DNA of 64,000 nt from Scleropages formosus (GCF_900964775.1 NC_041815.1:1054001-1118000); one strand, 5' to 3'; counted from the stretch's first letter, positions 33,126-46,665 are shown. Made by a program: numbers and translations. Notes: generated from the letters alone by a model not told the origin.

Positions 33126-33730
33126 GGGGTTGCGTCTGAGCTTCCTGTAGGGAGCTGTTGGTACTCGTGGTTTACTTTGAACCACAGGATGTAAATGAGG
33201 AAGGGATGACTTTTGCAAAATCCCTAGGTGTGGTCAAGAAGATTGAGATGAGACACTTTTAACTGGAAGTACGTTGACAATAAAACTTTTGTACATGTTG
33301 CACTCGTGGTAATTTAGATATAAGAATACTCACTAAACGGTACTGAAAAGCTTAGTTTCCTTGCCTGGTGGTTGGGGGCCTCTTGAGAAAATGGCCAAAA
33401 GTAGCATGTCTGAAGAAGTTAAGATGGAGAAAAGTGGCGTCTGTGGAATTTTCGAGAGCCTGGCTCAAAGACGTGTTCGGAAATCTTGGCGAAATTCCAG
33501 GCTATGAAGCGATCACATGTTAACGTATGGAAGCTAGAAGGAGGGTTTTGTTGACGACACGTTTGTAGTTTACACAGTGAAGTTGACATTGAACCAGGCT
33601 GTGCGATTTTGCCATTTGTCAAAGATTTTGAGGTTGAAAGCATTGCGCTGAATGTGTGAAATCAACAGACTTCCACGTGCAACGTTGTGCACCTGCGCTC
33701 TTGGAGTGAGCATGTAGCACTAGAAGACCA

Positions 33731-33802
33731 GCCGTGATCGTATAGAGGTTAGTACTCTGCGTTGTGGCCGCAGCAACCCCGGTTCGAATCCGGGTCACGG
33801 CA
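33731..33802 (+). tRNA. tRNA-His (GTG), unit 30, consensus body
   Basis: No tRNA change. Flank CACGTG/CGCTCTT; starts a run of three like units (30-32). Confidence 0.95.
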
Positions 33803-34407
33803 GGGGTTGCGTCTGAGCTTCCTGTAGGGAGCTGTTGGTACTCGTGGTTTACTTTGAACCACAGGATGTAAATGAGGAAGGGATGACTTTTGCAAAATCC
33901 CTAGGTGTGGTCAAGAAGATTGAGATGAGACACTTTTAACTGGAAGTACGTTGACAATAAAACTTTTGTACATGTTGCACTCGTGGTAATTTAGATATAA
34001 GAATACTCACTAAACGGTACTGAAAAGCTTAGTTTCCTTGCCTGGTGGTTGGGGGCCTCTTGAGAAAATGGCCAAAAGTAGCATGTCTGAAGAAGTTAAG
34101 ATGGAGAAAAGTGGCGTCTGTGGAATTTTCGAGAGCCTGGCTCAAAGACGTGTTCGGAAATCTTGGCGAAATTCCAGGCTATGAAGCGATCACATGTTAA
34201 CGTATGGAAGCTAGAAGGAGGGTTTTGTTGACGACACGTTTGTAGTTTACACAGTGAAGTTGACATTGAACCAGGCTGTGCGATTTTGCCATTTGTCAAA
34301 GATTTTGAGGTTGAAAGCATTGCGCTGAATGTGTGAAATCAACAGACTTCCACGTGCAACGTTGTGCACCTGCGCTCTTGGAGTGAGCATGTAGCACTAG
34401 AAGACCA

Positions 34408-34479
34408 GCCGTGATCGTATAGAGGTTAGTACTCTGCGTTGTGGCCGCAGCAACCCCGGTTCGAATCCGGGTCACGGCA
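34408..34479 (+). tRNA. tRNA-His (GTG), unit 31, consensus body
   Basis: No tRNA change. Flank CACGTG/CGCTCTT; C at +154 in the spacer. Confidence 0.95.
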
Positions 34480-35084
34480 GGGGTTGCGTCTGAGCTTCCT
34501 GTAGGGAGCTGTTGGTACTCGTGGTTTACTTTGAACCACAGGATGTAAATGAGGAAGGGATGACTTTTGCAAAATCCCTAGGTGTGGTCAAGAAGATTGA
34601 GATGAGACACTTTTAACTGGAAGTACGTTGACCATAAAACTTTTGTACATGTTGCACTCGTGGTAATTTAGATATAAGAATACTCACTAAACGGTACTGA
34701 AAAGCTTAGTTTCCTTGCCTGGTGGTTGGGGGCCTCTTGAGAAAATGGCCAAAAGTAGCATGTCTGAAGAAGTTAAGATGGAGAAAAGTGGCGTCTGTGG
34801 AATTTTCGAGAGCCTGGCTCAAAGACGTGTTCGGAAATCTTGGCGAAATTCCAGGCTATGAAGCGATCACATGTTAACGTATGGAAGCTAGAAGGAGGGT
34901 TTTGTTGACGACACGTTTGTAGTTTACACAGTGAAGTTGACATTGAACCAGGCTGTGCGATTTTGCCATTTGTCAAAGATTTTGAGGTTGAAAGCATTGC
35001 GCTGAATGTGTGAAATCAACAGACTTCCACGTGCAACGTTGTGCACCTGCGCTCTTGGAGTGAGCATGTAGCACTAGAAGACCA

Positions 35085-35156
35085 GCCGTGATCGTATAGA
35101 GGTTAGTACTCTGCGTTGTGGCCGCAGCAACCCCGGTTCGAATCCGGGTCACGGCA
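35085..35156 (+). tRNA. tRNA-His (GTG), unit 32, consensus body
   Basis: No tRNA change. Flank CACGTG/CGCTCTT. Confidence 0.95.
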
Positions 35157-35761
35157 GGGGTTGCGTCTGAGCTTCCTGTAGGGAGCTGTTGGTACTCGTG
35201 GTTTACTTTGAACCACAGGATGTAAATGAGGAAGGGATGACTTTTGCAAAATCCCTAGGTGTGGTCAAGAAGATTGAGATGAGACACTTTTAACTGGAAG
35301 TACGTTGACAATAAAACTTTTGTACATGTTGCACTCGTGGTAATTTAGATATAAGAATACTCACTAAACGGTACTGAAAAGCTTAGTTTCCTTGCCTGGT
35401 GGTTGGGGGCCTCTTGAGAAAATGGCCAAAAGTAGCATGTCTGAAGAAGTTAAGATGGAGAAAAGTGGCGTCTGTGGAATTTTCGAGAGCCTGGCTCAAA
35501 GACGTGTTCGGAAATCTTGGCGAAATTCCAGGCTATGAAGCGATCACATGTTAACGTATGGAAGCTAGAAGGAGGGTTTTGTTGACGACACGTTTGTAGT
35601 TTACACAGTGAAGTTGACATTGAACCAGGCTGTGCGATTTTGCCATTTGTCAAAGATTTTGAGGTTGAAAGCATTGCGCTGAATGTGTGAAATCAACAGA
35701 CTTCCATGTGCAACGTTGTGCACCTGTGCTCTTGGAGTGAGCATGTAGCACTAGAAGACCA

Positions 35762-35833
35762 GCCGTGATCGTATAGAGGTTAGTACTCTGCGTTGTGGCC
35801 GCAGCAACCCCCGTTCGAATCCGGGTCACGGCA
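35762..35833 (+). tRNA. tRNA-His (GTG), unit 33, G52C variant
   Basis: T-stem mismatch 52-62. Flank CATGTG/TGCTCTT. Confidence 0.82.
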
Positions 35834-36438
35834 GGGGTTGCGTCTGAGCTTCCTGTAGGGAGCTGTTGGTACTCGTGGTTTACTTTGAACCACAGGATGT
35901 AAATGAGGAAGGGATGACTTTTGCAAAATCCCTAGGTGTGGTCAAGAAGATTGAGATGAGACACTTTTAACTGGAAGTACGTTGACAATAAAACTTTTGT
36001 ACATGTTGCACTCGTGGTAATTTAGATATAAGAATACTCACTAAACGGTACTGAAAAGCTTAGTTTCCTTGCCTGGTGGTTGGGGGCCTCTTGAGAAAAT
36101 GGCCAAAAGTAGCATGTCTGAAGAAGTTAAGATGGAGAAAAGTGGCGTCTGTGGAATTTTCGAGAGCCTGGCTCAAAGACGTGTTCGGAAATCTTGGCGA
36201 AATTCCAGGCTATGAAGCGATCACATGTTAACGTATGGAAGCTAGAAGGAGGGTTTTGTTGACGACACGTTTGTAGTTTACACAGTGAAGTTGACATTGA
36301 ACCAGGCTGTGCGATTTTGCCATTTGTCAAAGATTTTGAGGTTGAAAGCATTGCGCTGAATGTGTGAAATCAACAGACTTCCACGTGCAACGTTGTGCAC
36401 CTGCGCTCTTGGAGTGAGCATGTAGCACTAGAAGACCA

Positions 36439-36510
36439 GCCGTGATCGTATAGAGGTTAGTACTCTGCGTTGTGGCCGCAGCAACCCCGGTTCGAATCCG
36501 GGTCACGGCA
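36439..36510 (+). tRNA. tRNA-His (GTG), unit 34, consensus body
   Basis: No tRNA change. Flank CACGTG/CGCTCTT. Confidence 0.95.
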
Positions 36511-37115
36511 GGGGTTGCGTCTGAGCTTCCTGTAGGGAGCTGTTGGTACTCGTGGTTTACTTTGAACCACAGGATGTAAATGAGGAAGGGATGACTTTTG
36601 CAAAATCCCTAGGTGTGGTCAAGAAGATTGAGATGAGACACTTTTAACTGGAAGTACGTTGACAATAAAACTTTTGTACATGTTGCACTCGTGGTAATTT
36701 AGATATAAGAATACTCACTAAACGGTACTGAAAAGCTTAGTTTCCTTGCCTGGTGGTTGGGGGCCTCTTGAGAAAATGGCCAAAAGTAGCATGTCTGAAG
36801 AAGTTAAGATGGAGAAAAGTGGCGTCTGTGGAATTTTCGAGAGCCTGGCTCAAAGACGTGTTCGGAAATCTTGGCGAAATTCCAGGCTATGAAGCGATCA
36901 CATGTTAACGTATGGAAGCTAGAAGGAGGGTTTTGTTGACGACACGTTTGTAGTTTACACAGTGAAGTTGACATTGAACCAGGCTGTGCGATTTTGCCAT
37001 TTGTCAAAGATTTTGAGGTTGAAAGCATTGCGCTGAATGTGTGAAATCAACAGACTTCCACGTGCAACGTTGTGCACCTGTGCTCTTGGAGTGAGCATGT
37101 AGCACTAGAAGACCA

Positions 37116-37187
37116 GCCGTGATCGTATAGAGGTTAGTACTCTGCGTTGTGGCCGCAGCAACCCCGGTTCGAATCCGGGTCACGGCA
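37116..37187 (+). tRNA. tRNA-His (GTG), unit 35, consensus body
   Basis: No tRNA change. Flank CACGTG/TGCTCTT. Confidence 0.95.
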
Positions 37188-37792
37188 GGGGTTGCGTCTG
37201 AGCTTCCTGTAGGGAGCTGTTGGTACTCGTGGTTTACTTTGAACCACAGGATGTAAATGAGGAAGGGATGACTTTTGCAAAATCCCTAGGTGTGGTCAAG
37301 AAGATTGAGATGAGACACTTTTAACTGGAAGTACGTTGACAATAAAACTTTTGTACATGTTGCACTCGTGGTAATTTAGATATAAGAATACTCACTAAAC
37401 GGTACTGAAAAGCTTAGTTTCCTTGCCTGGTGGTTGGGGGCCTCTTGAGAAAATGGCCAAAAGTAGCATGTCTGAAGAAGTTAAGATGGAGAAAAGTGGC
37501 GTCTGTGGAATTTTCGAGAGCCTGGCTCAAAGACGTGTTCGGAAATCTTGGCGAAATTCCAGGCTATGAAGCGATCACATGTTAACGTATGGAAGCTAGA
37601 AGGAGGGTTTTGTTGACGACACGTTTGTAGTTTACACAGTGAAGTTGACATTGAACCAGGCTGTGCGATTTTGCCATTTGTCAAAGATTTTGAGGTTGAA
37701 AGCATTGCGCTGAATGTGTGAAATCAACAGACTTCCATGTGCAACGTTGTGCACCTGTGCTCTTGGAGTGAGCATGTAGCACTAGAAGACCA

Positions 37793-37864
37793 GCCGTGAT
37801 CGTATAGAGGTTAGTACTCTGCGTTGTGGCCGCAGCAACCCCGGTTCGAATCCGGGTCACGGCA
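37793..37864 (+). tRNA. tRNA-His (GTG), unit 36, consensus body
   Basis: No tRNA change. Flank CATGTG/TGCTCTT; C at +154. Confidence 0.95.
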
Positions 37865-38469
37865 GGGGTTGCGTCTGAGCTTCCTGTAGGGAGCTGTTGG
37901 TACTCGTGGTTTACTTTGAACCACAGGATGTAAATGAGGAAGGGATGACTTTTGCAAAATCCCTAGGTGTGGTCAAGAAGATTGAGATGAGACACTTTTA
38001 ACTGGAAGTACGTTGACCATAAAACTTTTGTACATGTTGCACTCGTGGTAATTTAGATATAAGAATACTCACTAAACGGTACTGAAAAGCTTAGTTTCCT
38101 TGCCTGGTGGTTGGGGGCCTCTTGAGAAAATGGCCAAAAGTAGCATGTCTGAAGAAGTTAAGATGGAGAAAAGTGGCGTCTGTGGAATTTTCGAGAGCCT
38201 GGCTCAAAGACGTGTTCGGAAATCTTGGCGAAATTCCAGGCTATGAAGCGATCACATGTTAACGTATGGAAGCTAGAAGGAGGGTTTTGTTGACGACACG
38301 TTTGTAGTTTACACAGTGAAGTTGACATTGAACCAGGCTGTGCGATTTTGCCATTTGTCAAAGATTTTGAGGTTGAAAGCATTGCGCTGAATGTGTGAAA
38401 TCAACAGACTTCCACGTGCAACGTTGTGCACCTGCGCTCTTGGAGTGAGCATGTAGCACTAGAAGACCA

Positions 38470-38541
38470 GCCGTGATCGTATAGAGGTTAGTACTCTGCG
38501 TTGTGGCCGCAGCAACCCCGGTTCGAATCCGGGTCACGGCA
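38470..38541 (+). tRNA. tRNA-His (GTG), unit 37, consensus body
   Basis: No tRNA change. Flank CACGTG/CGCTCTT. Confidence 0.95.
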
Positions 38542-39146
38542 GGGGTTGCGTCTGAGCTTCCTGTAGGGAGCTGTTGGTACTCGTGGTTTACTTTGAACCA
38601 CAGGATGTAAATGAGGAAGGGATGACTTTTGCAAAATCCCTAGGTGTGGTCAAGAAGATTGAGATGAGACACTTTTAACTGGAAGTACGTTGACAATAAA
38701 ACTTTTGTACATGTTGCACTCGTGGTAATTTAGATATAAGAATACTCACTAAACGGTACTGAAAAGCTTAGTTTCCTTGCCTGGTGGTTGGGGGCCTCTT
38801 GAGAAAATGGCCAAAAGTAGCATGTCTGAAGAAGTTAAGATGGAGAAAAGTGGCGTCTGTGGAATTTTCGAGAGCCTGGCTCAAAGACGTGTTCGGAAAT
38901 CTTGGCGAAATTCCAGGCTATGAAGCGATCACATGTTAACGTATGGAAGCTAGAAGGAGGGTTTTGTTGACGACACGTTTGTAGTTTACACAGTGAAGTT
39001 GACATTGAACCAGGCTGTGCGATTTTGCCATTTGTCAAAGATTTTGAGGTTGAAAGCATTGCGCTGAATGTGTGAAATCAACAGACTTCCATGTGCAACG
39101 TTGTGCACCTGTGCTCTTGGAGTGAGCATGTAGCACTAGAAGACCA

Positions 39147-39218
39147 GCTGTGATCGTATAGAGGTTAGTACTCTGCGTTGTGGCCGCAGCAACCCCCGTT
39201 CGAATCCGGGTCACGGCA
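39147..39218 (+). tRNA. tRNA-His (GTG), unit 38, C3T + G52C variant
   Basis: C3T turns acceptor pair 3-70 into U-G, and G52C adds the T-stem mismatch. C at +10 is shared with unit 46. Flank CATGTG/TGCTCTT. The most changed full-length copy with an intact T loop. Confidence 0.78.
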
Positions 39219-39823
39219 GGGGTTGCGCCTGAGCTTCCTGTAGGGAGCTGTTGGTACTCGTGGTTTACTTTGAACCACAGGATGTAAATGAGGAAGGGAT
39301 GACTTTTGCAAAATCCCTAGGTGTGGTCAAGAAGATTGAGATGAGACACTTTTAACTGGAAGTACGTTGACAATAAAACTTTTGTACATGTTGCACTCGT
39401 GGTAATTTAGATATAAGAATACTCACTAAACGGTACTGAAAAGCTTAGTTTCCTTGCCTGGTGGTTGGGGGCCTCTTGAGAAAATGGCCAAAAGTAGCAT
39501 GTCTGAAGAAGTTAAGATGGAGAAAAGTGGCGTCTGTGGAATTTTCGAGAGCCTGGCTCAAAGACGTGTTCGGAAATCTTGGCGAAATTCCAGGCTATGA
39601 AGCGATCACATGTTAACGTATGGAAGCTAGAAGGAGGGTTTTGTTGACGACACGTTTGTAGTTTACACAGTGAAGTTGACATTGAACCAGGCTGTGCGAT
39701 TTTGCCATTTGTCAAAGATTTTGAGGTTGAAAGCATTGCGCTGAATGTGTGAAATCAACAGACTTCCACGTGCAACGTTGTGCACCTGCGCTCTTGGAGT
39801 GAGCATGTAGCACTAGAAGACCA

Positions 39824-39895
39824 GCCGTGATCGTATAGAGGTTAGTACTCTGCGTTGTGGCCGCAGCAACCCCGGTTCGAATCCGGGTCACGGCA
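39824..39895 (+). tRNA. tRNA-His (GTG), unit 39, consensus body
   Basis: No tRNA change. Flank CACGTG/CGCTCTT. Confidence 0.95.
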
Positions 39896-40500
39896 GGGGT
39901 TGCGTCTGAGCTTCCTGTAGGGAGCTGTTGGTACTCGTGGTTTACTTTGAACCACAGGATGTAAATGAGGAAGGGATGACTTTTGCAAAATCCCTAGGTG
40001 TGGTCAAGAAGATTGAGATGAGACACTTTTAACTGGAAGTACGTTGACAATAAAACTTTTGTACATGTTGCACTCGTGGTAATTTAGATATAAGAATACT
40101 CACTAAACGGTACTGAAAAGCTTAGTTTCCTTGCCTGGTGGTTGGGGGCCTCTTGAGAAAATGGCCAAAAGTAGCATGTCTGAAGAAGTTAAGATGGAGA
40201 AAAGTGGCGTCTGTGGAATTTTCGAGAGCCTGGCTCAAAGACGTGTTCGGAAATCTTGGCGAAATTCCAGGCTATGAAGCGATCACATGTTAACGTATGG
40301 AAGCTAGAAGGAGGGTTTTGTTGACGACACGTTTGTAGTTTACACAGTGAAGTTGACATTGAACCAGGCTGTGCGATTTTGCCATTTGTCAAAGATTTTG
40401 AGGTTGAAAGCATTGCGCTGAATGTGTGAAATCAACAGACTTCCACGTGCAACGTTGTGCACCTGTGCTCTTGGAGTGAGCATGTAGCACTAGAAGACCA

Positions 40501-40572
40501 GCCGTGATCGTATAGAGGTTAGTACTCTGCGTTGTGGCCGCAGCAACCCCGGTTCGAATCCGGGTCACGGCA
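40501..40572 (+). tRNA. tRNA-His (GTG), unit 40, consensus body
   Basis: No tRNA change. Flank CACGTG/TGCTCTT. Confidence 0.95.
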
Positions 40573-41177
40573 GGGGTTGCGTCTGAGCTTCCTGTAGGGA
40601 GCTGTTGGTACTCGTGGTTTACTTTGAACCACAGGATGTAAATGAGGAAGGGATGACTTTTGCAAAATCCCTAGGTGTGGTCAAGAAGATTGAGATGAGA
40701 CACTTTTAACTGGAAGTACGTTGACAATAAAACTTTTGTACATGTTGCACTCGTGGTAATTTAGATATAAGAATACTCACTAAACGGTACTGAAAAGCTT
40801 AGTTTCCTTGCCTGGTGGTTGGGGGCCTCTTGAGAAAATGGCCAAAAGTAGCATGTCTGAAGAAGTTAAGATGGAGAAAAGTGGCGTCTGTGGAATTTTC
40901 GAGAGCCTGGCTCAAAGACGTGTTCGGAAATCTTGGCGAAATTCCAGGCTATGAAGCGATCACATGTTAACGTATGGAAGCTAGAAGGAGGGTTTTGTTG
41001 ACGACACGTTTGTAGTTTACACAGTGAAGTTGACATTGAACCAGGCTGTGCGATTTTGCCATTTGTCAAAGATTTTGAGGTTGAAAGCATTGCGCTGAAT
41101 GTGTGAAATCAACAGACTTCCACGTGCAACGTTGTGCACCTGCGCTCTTGGAGTGAGCATGTAGCACTAGAAGACCA

Positions 41178-41249
41178 GCCGTGATCGTATAGAGGTTAGT
41201 ACTCTGCGTTGTGGCCGCAGCAACCCCGGTTCGAATCCGGGTCACGGCA
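41178..41249 (+). tRNA. tRNA-His (GTG), unit 41, consensus body
   Basis: No tRNA change. Flank CACGTG/CGCTCTT; first of three like units (41-43). Confidence 0.95.
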
Positions 41250-41854
41250 GGGGTTGCGTCTGAGCTTCCTGTAGGGAGCTGTTGGTACTCGTGGTTTACT
41301 TTGAACCACAGGATGTAAATGAGGAAGGGATGACTTTTGCAAAATCCCTAGGTGTGGTCAAGAAGATTGAGATGAGACACTTTTAACTGGAAGTACGTTG
41401 ACAATAAAACTTTTGTACATGTTGCACTCGTGGTAATTTAGATATAAGAATACTCACTAAACGGTACTGAAAAGCTTAGTTTCCTTGCCTGGTGGTTGGG
41501 GGCCTCTTGAGAAAATGGCCAAAAGTAGCATGTCTGAAGAAGTTAAGATGGAGAAAAGTGGCGTCTGTGGAATTTTCGAGAGCCTGGCTCAAAGACGTGT
41601 TCGGAAATCTTGGCGAAATTCCAGGCTATGAAGCGATCACATGTTAACGTATGGAAGCTAGAAGGAGGGTTTTGTTGACGACACGTTTGTAGTTTACACA
41701 GTGAAGTTGACATTGAACCAGGCTGTGCGATTTTGCCATTTGTCAAAGATTTTGAGGTTGAAAGCATTGCGCTGAATGTGTGAAATCAACAGACTTCCAC
41801 GTGCAACGTTGTGCACCTGCGCTCTTGGAGTGAGCATGTAGCACTAGAAGACCA

Positions 41855-41926
41855 GCCGTGATCGTATAGAGGTTAGTACTCTGCGTTGTGGCCGCAGCAA
41901 CCCCGGTTCGAATCCGGGTCACGGCA
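41855..41926 (+). tRNA. tRNA-His (GTG), unit 42, consensus body
   Basis: No tRNA change. Flank CACGTG/CGCTCTT. Confidence 0.95.
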
Positions 41927-42531
41927 GGGGTTGCGTCTGAGCTTCCTGTAGGGAGCTGTTGGTACTCGTGGTTTACTTTGAACCACAGGATGTAAATGAG
42001 GAAGGGATGACTTTTGCAAAATCCCTAGGTGTGGTCAAGAAGATTGAGATGAGACACTTTTAACTGGAAGTACGTTGACAATAAAACTTTTGTACATGTT
42101 GCACTCGTGGTAATTTAGATATAAGAATACTCACTAAACGGTACTGAAAAGCTTAGTTTCCTTGCCTGGTGGTTGGGGGCCTCTTGAGAAAATGGCCAAA
42201 AGTAGCATGTCTGAAGAAGTTAAGATGGAGAAAAGTGGCGTCTGTGGAATTTTCGAGAGCCTGGCTCAAAGACGTGTTCGGAAATCTTGGCGAAATTCCA
42301 GGCTATGAAGCGATCACATGTTAACGTATGGAAGCTAGAAGGAGGGTTTTGTTGACGACACGTTTGTAGTTTACACAGTGAAGTTGACATTGAACCAGGC
42401 TGTGCGATTTTGCCATTTGTCAAAGATTTTGAGGTTGAAAGCATTGCGCTGAATGTGTGAAATCAACAGACTTCCACGTGCAACGTTGTGCACCTGCGCT
42501 CTTGGAGTGAGCATGTAGCACTAGAAGACCA

Positions 42532-42603
42532 GCCGTGATCGTATAGAGGTTAGTACTCTGCGTTGTGGCCGCAGCAACCCCGGTTCGAATCCGGGTCACG
42601 GCA
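42532..42603 (+). tRNA. tRNA-His (GTG), unit 43, consensus body
   Basis: No tRNA change. Flank CACGTG/CGCTCTT. Confidence 0.95.
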
Positions 42604-43208
42604 GGGGTTGCGTCTGAGCTTCCTGTAGGGAGCTGTTGGTACTCGTGGTTTACTTTGAACCACAGGATGTAAATGAGGAAGGGATGACTTTTGCAAAATC
42701 CCTAGGTGTGGTCAAGAAGATTGAGATGAGACACTTTTAACTGGAAGTACGTTGACAATAAAACTTTTGTACATGTTGCACTCGTGGTAATTTAGATATA
42801 AGAATACTCACTAAACGGTACTGAAAAGCTTAGTTTCCTTGCCTGGTGGTTGGGGGCCTCTTGAGAAAATGGCCAAAAGTAGCATGTCTGAAGAAGTTAA
42901 GATGGAGAAAAGTGGCGTCTGTGGAATTTTCGAGAGCCTGGCTCAAAGACGTGTTCGGAAATCTTGGCGAAATTCCAGGCTATGAAGCGATCACATGTTA
43001 ACGTATGGAAGCTAGAAGGAGGGTTTTGTTGACGACACGTTTGTAGTTTACACAGTGAAGTTGACATTGAACCAGGCTGTGCGATTTTGCCATTTGTCAA
43101 AGATTTTGAGGTTGAAAGCATTGCGCTGAATGTGTGAAATCAACAGACTTCCACGTGCAACGCTGTGCACCTGTGCTCTTGGAGTGAGCATGTAGCACTA
43201 GAAGACCA

Positions 43209-43280
43209 GCCGTGATCGTATAGAGGTTAGTACTCTGCGTTGTGGCCGCAGCAACCCCGGTCCGAATCTGGGTCACGGCA
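43209..43280 (+). tRNA. tRNA-His (GTG), unit 44, T55C + C62T variant
   Basis: Same linked changes as units 6 and 61, including C at -46 and CACGTG/TGCTCTT. Confidence 0.78.
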
Positions 43281-43885
43281 GGGGTTGCGTCTGAGCTTCC
43301 TGTAGGGAGCTGTTGGTACTCGTGGTTTACTTTGAACCACAGGATGTAAATGAGGAAGGGATGACTTTTGCAAAATCCCTAGGTGTGGTCAAGAAGATTG
43401 AGATGAGACACTTTTAACTGGAAGTACGTTGACAATAAAACTTTTGTACATGTTGCACTCGTGGTAATTTAGATATAAGAATACTCACTAAACGGTACTG
43501 AAAAGCTTAGTTTCCTTGCCTGGTGGTTGGGGGCCTCTTGAGAAAATGGCCAAAAGTAGCATGTCTGAAGAAGTTAAGATGGAGAAAAGTGGCGTCTGTG
43601 GAATTTTCGAGAGCCTGGCTCAAAGACGTGTTCGGAAATCTTGGCGAAATTCCAGGCTATGAAGCGATCACATGTTAACGTATGGAAGCTAGAAGGAGGG
43701 TTTTGTTGACGACACGTTTGTAGTTTACACAGTGAAGTTGACATTGAACCAGGCTGTGCGATTTTGCCATTTGTCAAAGATTTTGAGGTTGAAAGCATTG
43801 CGCTGAATGTGTGAAATCAACAGACTTCCACGTGCAACGTTGTGCACCTGCGCTCTTGGAGTGAGCATGTAGCACTAGAAGACCA

Positions 43886-43957
43886 GCCGTGATCGTATAG
43901 AGGTTAGTACTCTGCGTTGTGGCCGCAGCAACCCCGGTTCGAATCCGGGTCACGGCA
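43886..43957 (+). tRNA. tRNA-His (GTG), unit 45, consensus body
   Basis: No tRNA change. Flank CACGTG/CGCTCTT; unique C at +59. Confidence 0.95.
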
Positions 43958-44562
43958 GGGGTTGCGTCTGAGCTTCCTGTAGGGAGCTGTTGGTACTCGT
44001 GGTTTACTTTGAACCCCAGGATGTAAATGAGGAAGGGATGACTTTTGCAAAATCCCTAGGTGTGGTCAAGAAGATTGAGATGAGACACTTTTAACTGGAA
44101 GTACGTTGACAATAAAACTTTTGTACATGTTGCACTCGTGGTAATTTAGATATAAGAATACTCACTAAACGGTACTGAAAAGCTTAGTTTCCTTGCCTGG
44201 TGGTTGGGGGCCTCTTGAGAAAATGGCCAAAAGTAGCATGTCTGAAGAAGTTAAGATGGAGAAAAGTGGCGTCTGTGGAATTTTCGAGAGCCTGGCTCAA
44301 AGACGTGTTCGGAAATCTTGGCGAAATTCCAGGCTATGAAGCGATCACATGTTAACGTATGGAAGCTAGAAGGAGGGTTTTGTTGACGACACGTTTGTAG
44401 TTTACACAGTGAAGTTGACATTGAACCAGGCTGTGCGATTTTGCCATTTGTCAAAGATTTTGAGGTTGAAAGCATTGCGCTGAATGTGTGAAATCAACAG
44501 ACTTCCATGTGCAACGTTGTGCACCTGTGCTCTTGGAGTGAGCATGTAGCACTAGAAGACCA

Positions 44563-44634
44563 GCCGTGATCGTATAGAGGTTAGTACTCTGCGTTGTGGC
44601 CGCAGCAACCCCCGTTCGAATCCGGGTCACGGCA
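44563..44634 (+). tRNA. tRNA-His (GTG), unit 46, G52C variant
   Basis: T-stem mismatch plus C at +10, as in unit 38 but without C3T. Flank CATGTG/TGCTCTT. Confidence 0.82.
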
Positions 44635-45239
44635 GGGGTTGCGCCTGAGCTTCCTGTAGGGAGCTGTTGGTACTCGTGGTTTACTTTGAACCACAGGATG
44701 TAAATGAGGAAGGGATGACTTTTGCAAAATCCCTAGGTGTGGTCAAGAAGATTGAGATGAGACACTTTTAACTGGAAGTACGTTGACAATAAAACTTTTG
44801 TACATGTTGCACTCGTGGTAATTTAGATATAAGAATACTCACTAAACGGTACTGAAAAGCTTAGTTTCCTTGCCTGGTGGTTGGGGGCCTCTTGAGAAAA
44901 TGGCCAAAAGTAGCATGTCTGAAGAAGTTAAGATGGAGAAAAGTGGCGTCTGTGGAATTTTCGAGAGCCTGGCTCAAAGACGTGTTCGGAAATCTTGGCG
45001 AAATTCCAGGCTATGAAGCGATCACATGTTAACGTACGGAAGCTAGAAGGAGGGTTTTGTTGACGACACGTTTGTAGTTTACACAGTGAAGTTGACATTG
45101 AACCAGGCTGTGCGATTTTGCCATTTGTCAAAGATTTTGAGGTTGAAAGCATTGCGCTGAATGTGTGAAATCAACAGACTTCCATGTGCAACGTTGTGCA
45201 CCTGCGCTCTTGGAGTGAGCATGTAGCACTAGAAGACCA

Positions 45240-45311
45240 GCCGTGATCGTATAGAGGTTAGTACTCTGCGTTGTGGCCGCAGCAACCCCCGTTCGAATCC
45301 GGGTCACGGCA
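45240..45311 (+). tRNA. tRNA-His (GTG), unit 47, G52C variant
   Basis: T-stem mismatch. Flank CATGTG/CGCTCTT, GCTCTT; C at -203, shared with units 1 and 69. Confidence 0.82.
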
Positions 45312-45916
45312 GGGGTTGCGTCTGAGCTTCCTGTAGGGAGCTCTTGGTACTCGTGGTTTACTTTGAACCACAGGATGTAAATGAGGAAGGGATGACTTTT
45401 GCAAAATCCCTAGGTGTGGTCAAGAAGATTGAGATGAGACACTTTTAACTGGAAGTACGTTGACAATAAAACTTTTGTACATGTTGCACTCGTGGTAATT
45501 TAGATATAAGAATACTCACTAAACGGTACTGAAAAGCTTAGTTTCCTTGCCTGGTGGTTGGGGGCCTCTTGAGAAAATGGCCAAAAGTAGCATGTCTGAA
45601 GAAGTTAAGATGGAGAAAAGTGGCGTCTGTGGAATTTTCGAGAGCCTGGCTCAAAGACGTGTTCGGAAATCTTGGCGAAATTCCAGGCTATGAAGCGATC
45701 ACATGTTAACGTATGGAAGCTAGAAGGAGGGTTTTGTTGACGACACGTTTGTAGTTTACACAGTGAAGTTGACATTGAACCAGGCTGTGCGATTTTGCCA
45801 TTTGTCAAAGATTTTGAGGTTGAAAGCATTGCGCTGAATGTGTGAAATCAACAGACTTCCACGTGCAACGTTGTGCACCTGCGCTCTTGGAGTGAGCATG
45901 TAGCACTAGAAGACCA

Positions 45917-45988
45917 GCCGTGATCGTATAGAGGTTAGTACTCTGCGTTGTGGCCGCAGCAACCCCGGTTCGAATCCGGGTCACGGCA
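45917..45988 (+). tRNA. tRNA-His (GTG), unit 48, consensus body
   Basis: No tRNA change. Flank CACGTG/CGCTCTT. Confidence 0.95.
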
Positions 45989-46593
45989 GGGGTTGCGTCT
46001 GAGCTTCCTGTAGGGAGCTGTTGGTACTCGTGGTTTACTTTGAACCACAGGATGTAAATGAGGAAGGGATGACTTTTGCAAAATCCCTAGGTGTGGTCAA
46101 GAAGATTGAGATGAGACACTTTTAACTGGAAGTACGTTGACAATAAAACTTTTGTACATGTTGCACTCGTGGTAATTTAGATATAAGAATACTCACTAAA
46201 CGGTACTGAAAAGCTTAGTTTCCTTGCCTGGTGGTTGGGGGCCTCTTGAGAAAATGGCCAAAAGTAGCATGTCTGAAGAAGTTAAGATGGAGAAAAGTGG
46301 CGTCTGTGGAATTTTCGAGAGCCTGGCTCAAAGACGTGTTCGGAAATCTTGGCGAAATTCCAGGCTATGAAGCGATCACATGTTAACGTATGGAAGCTAG
46401 AAGGAGGGTTTTGTTGACGACACGTTTGTAGTTTACACAGTGAAGTTGACATTGAACCAGGCTGTGCGATTTTGCCATTTGTCAAAGATTTTGAGGTTGA
46501 AAGCATTGCGCTGAATGTGTGAAATCAACAGACTTCCATGTGCAACGTTGTGCACCTGTGCTCTTGGAGTGAGCATGTAGCACTAGAAGACCA

Positions 46594-46665
46594 GCCGTGA
46601 TCGTATAGAGGTTAGTACTCTGCGTTGTGGCCGCAGCAACCCCGGTTCGAATCCGGGTCACGGCA
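46594..46665 (+). tRNA. tRNA-His (GTG), unit 49, consensus body
   Basis: No tRNA change. Flank CATGTG/TGCTCTT; GGTCTT at +30, otherwise seen only in unit 1. Confidence 0.95.
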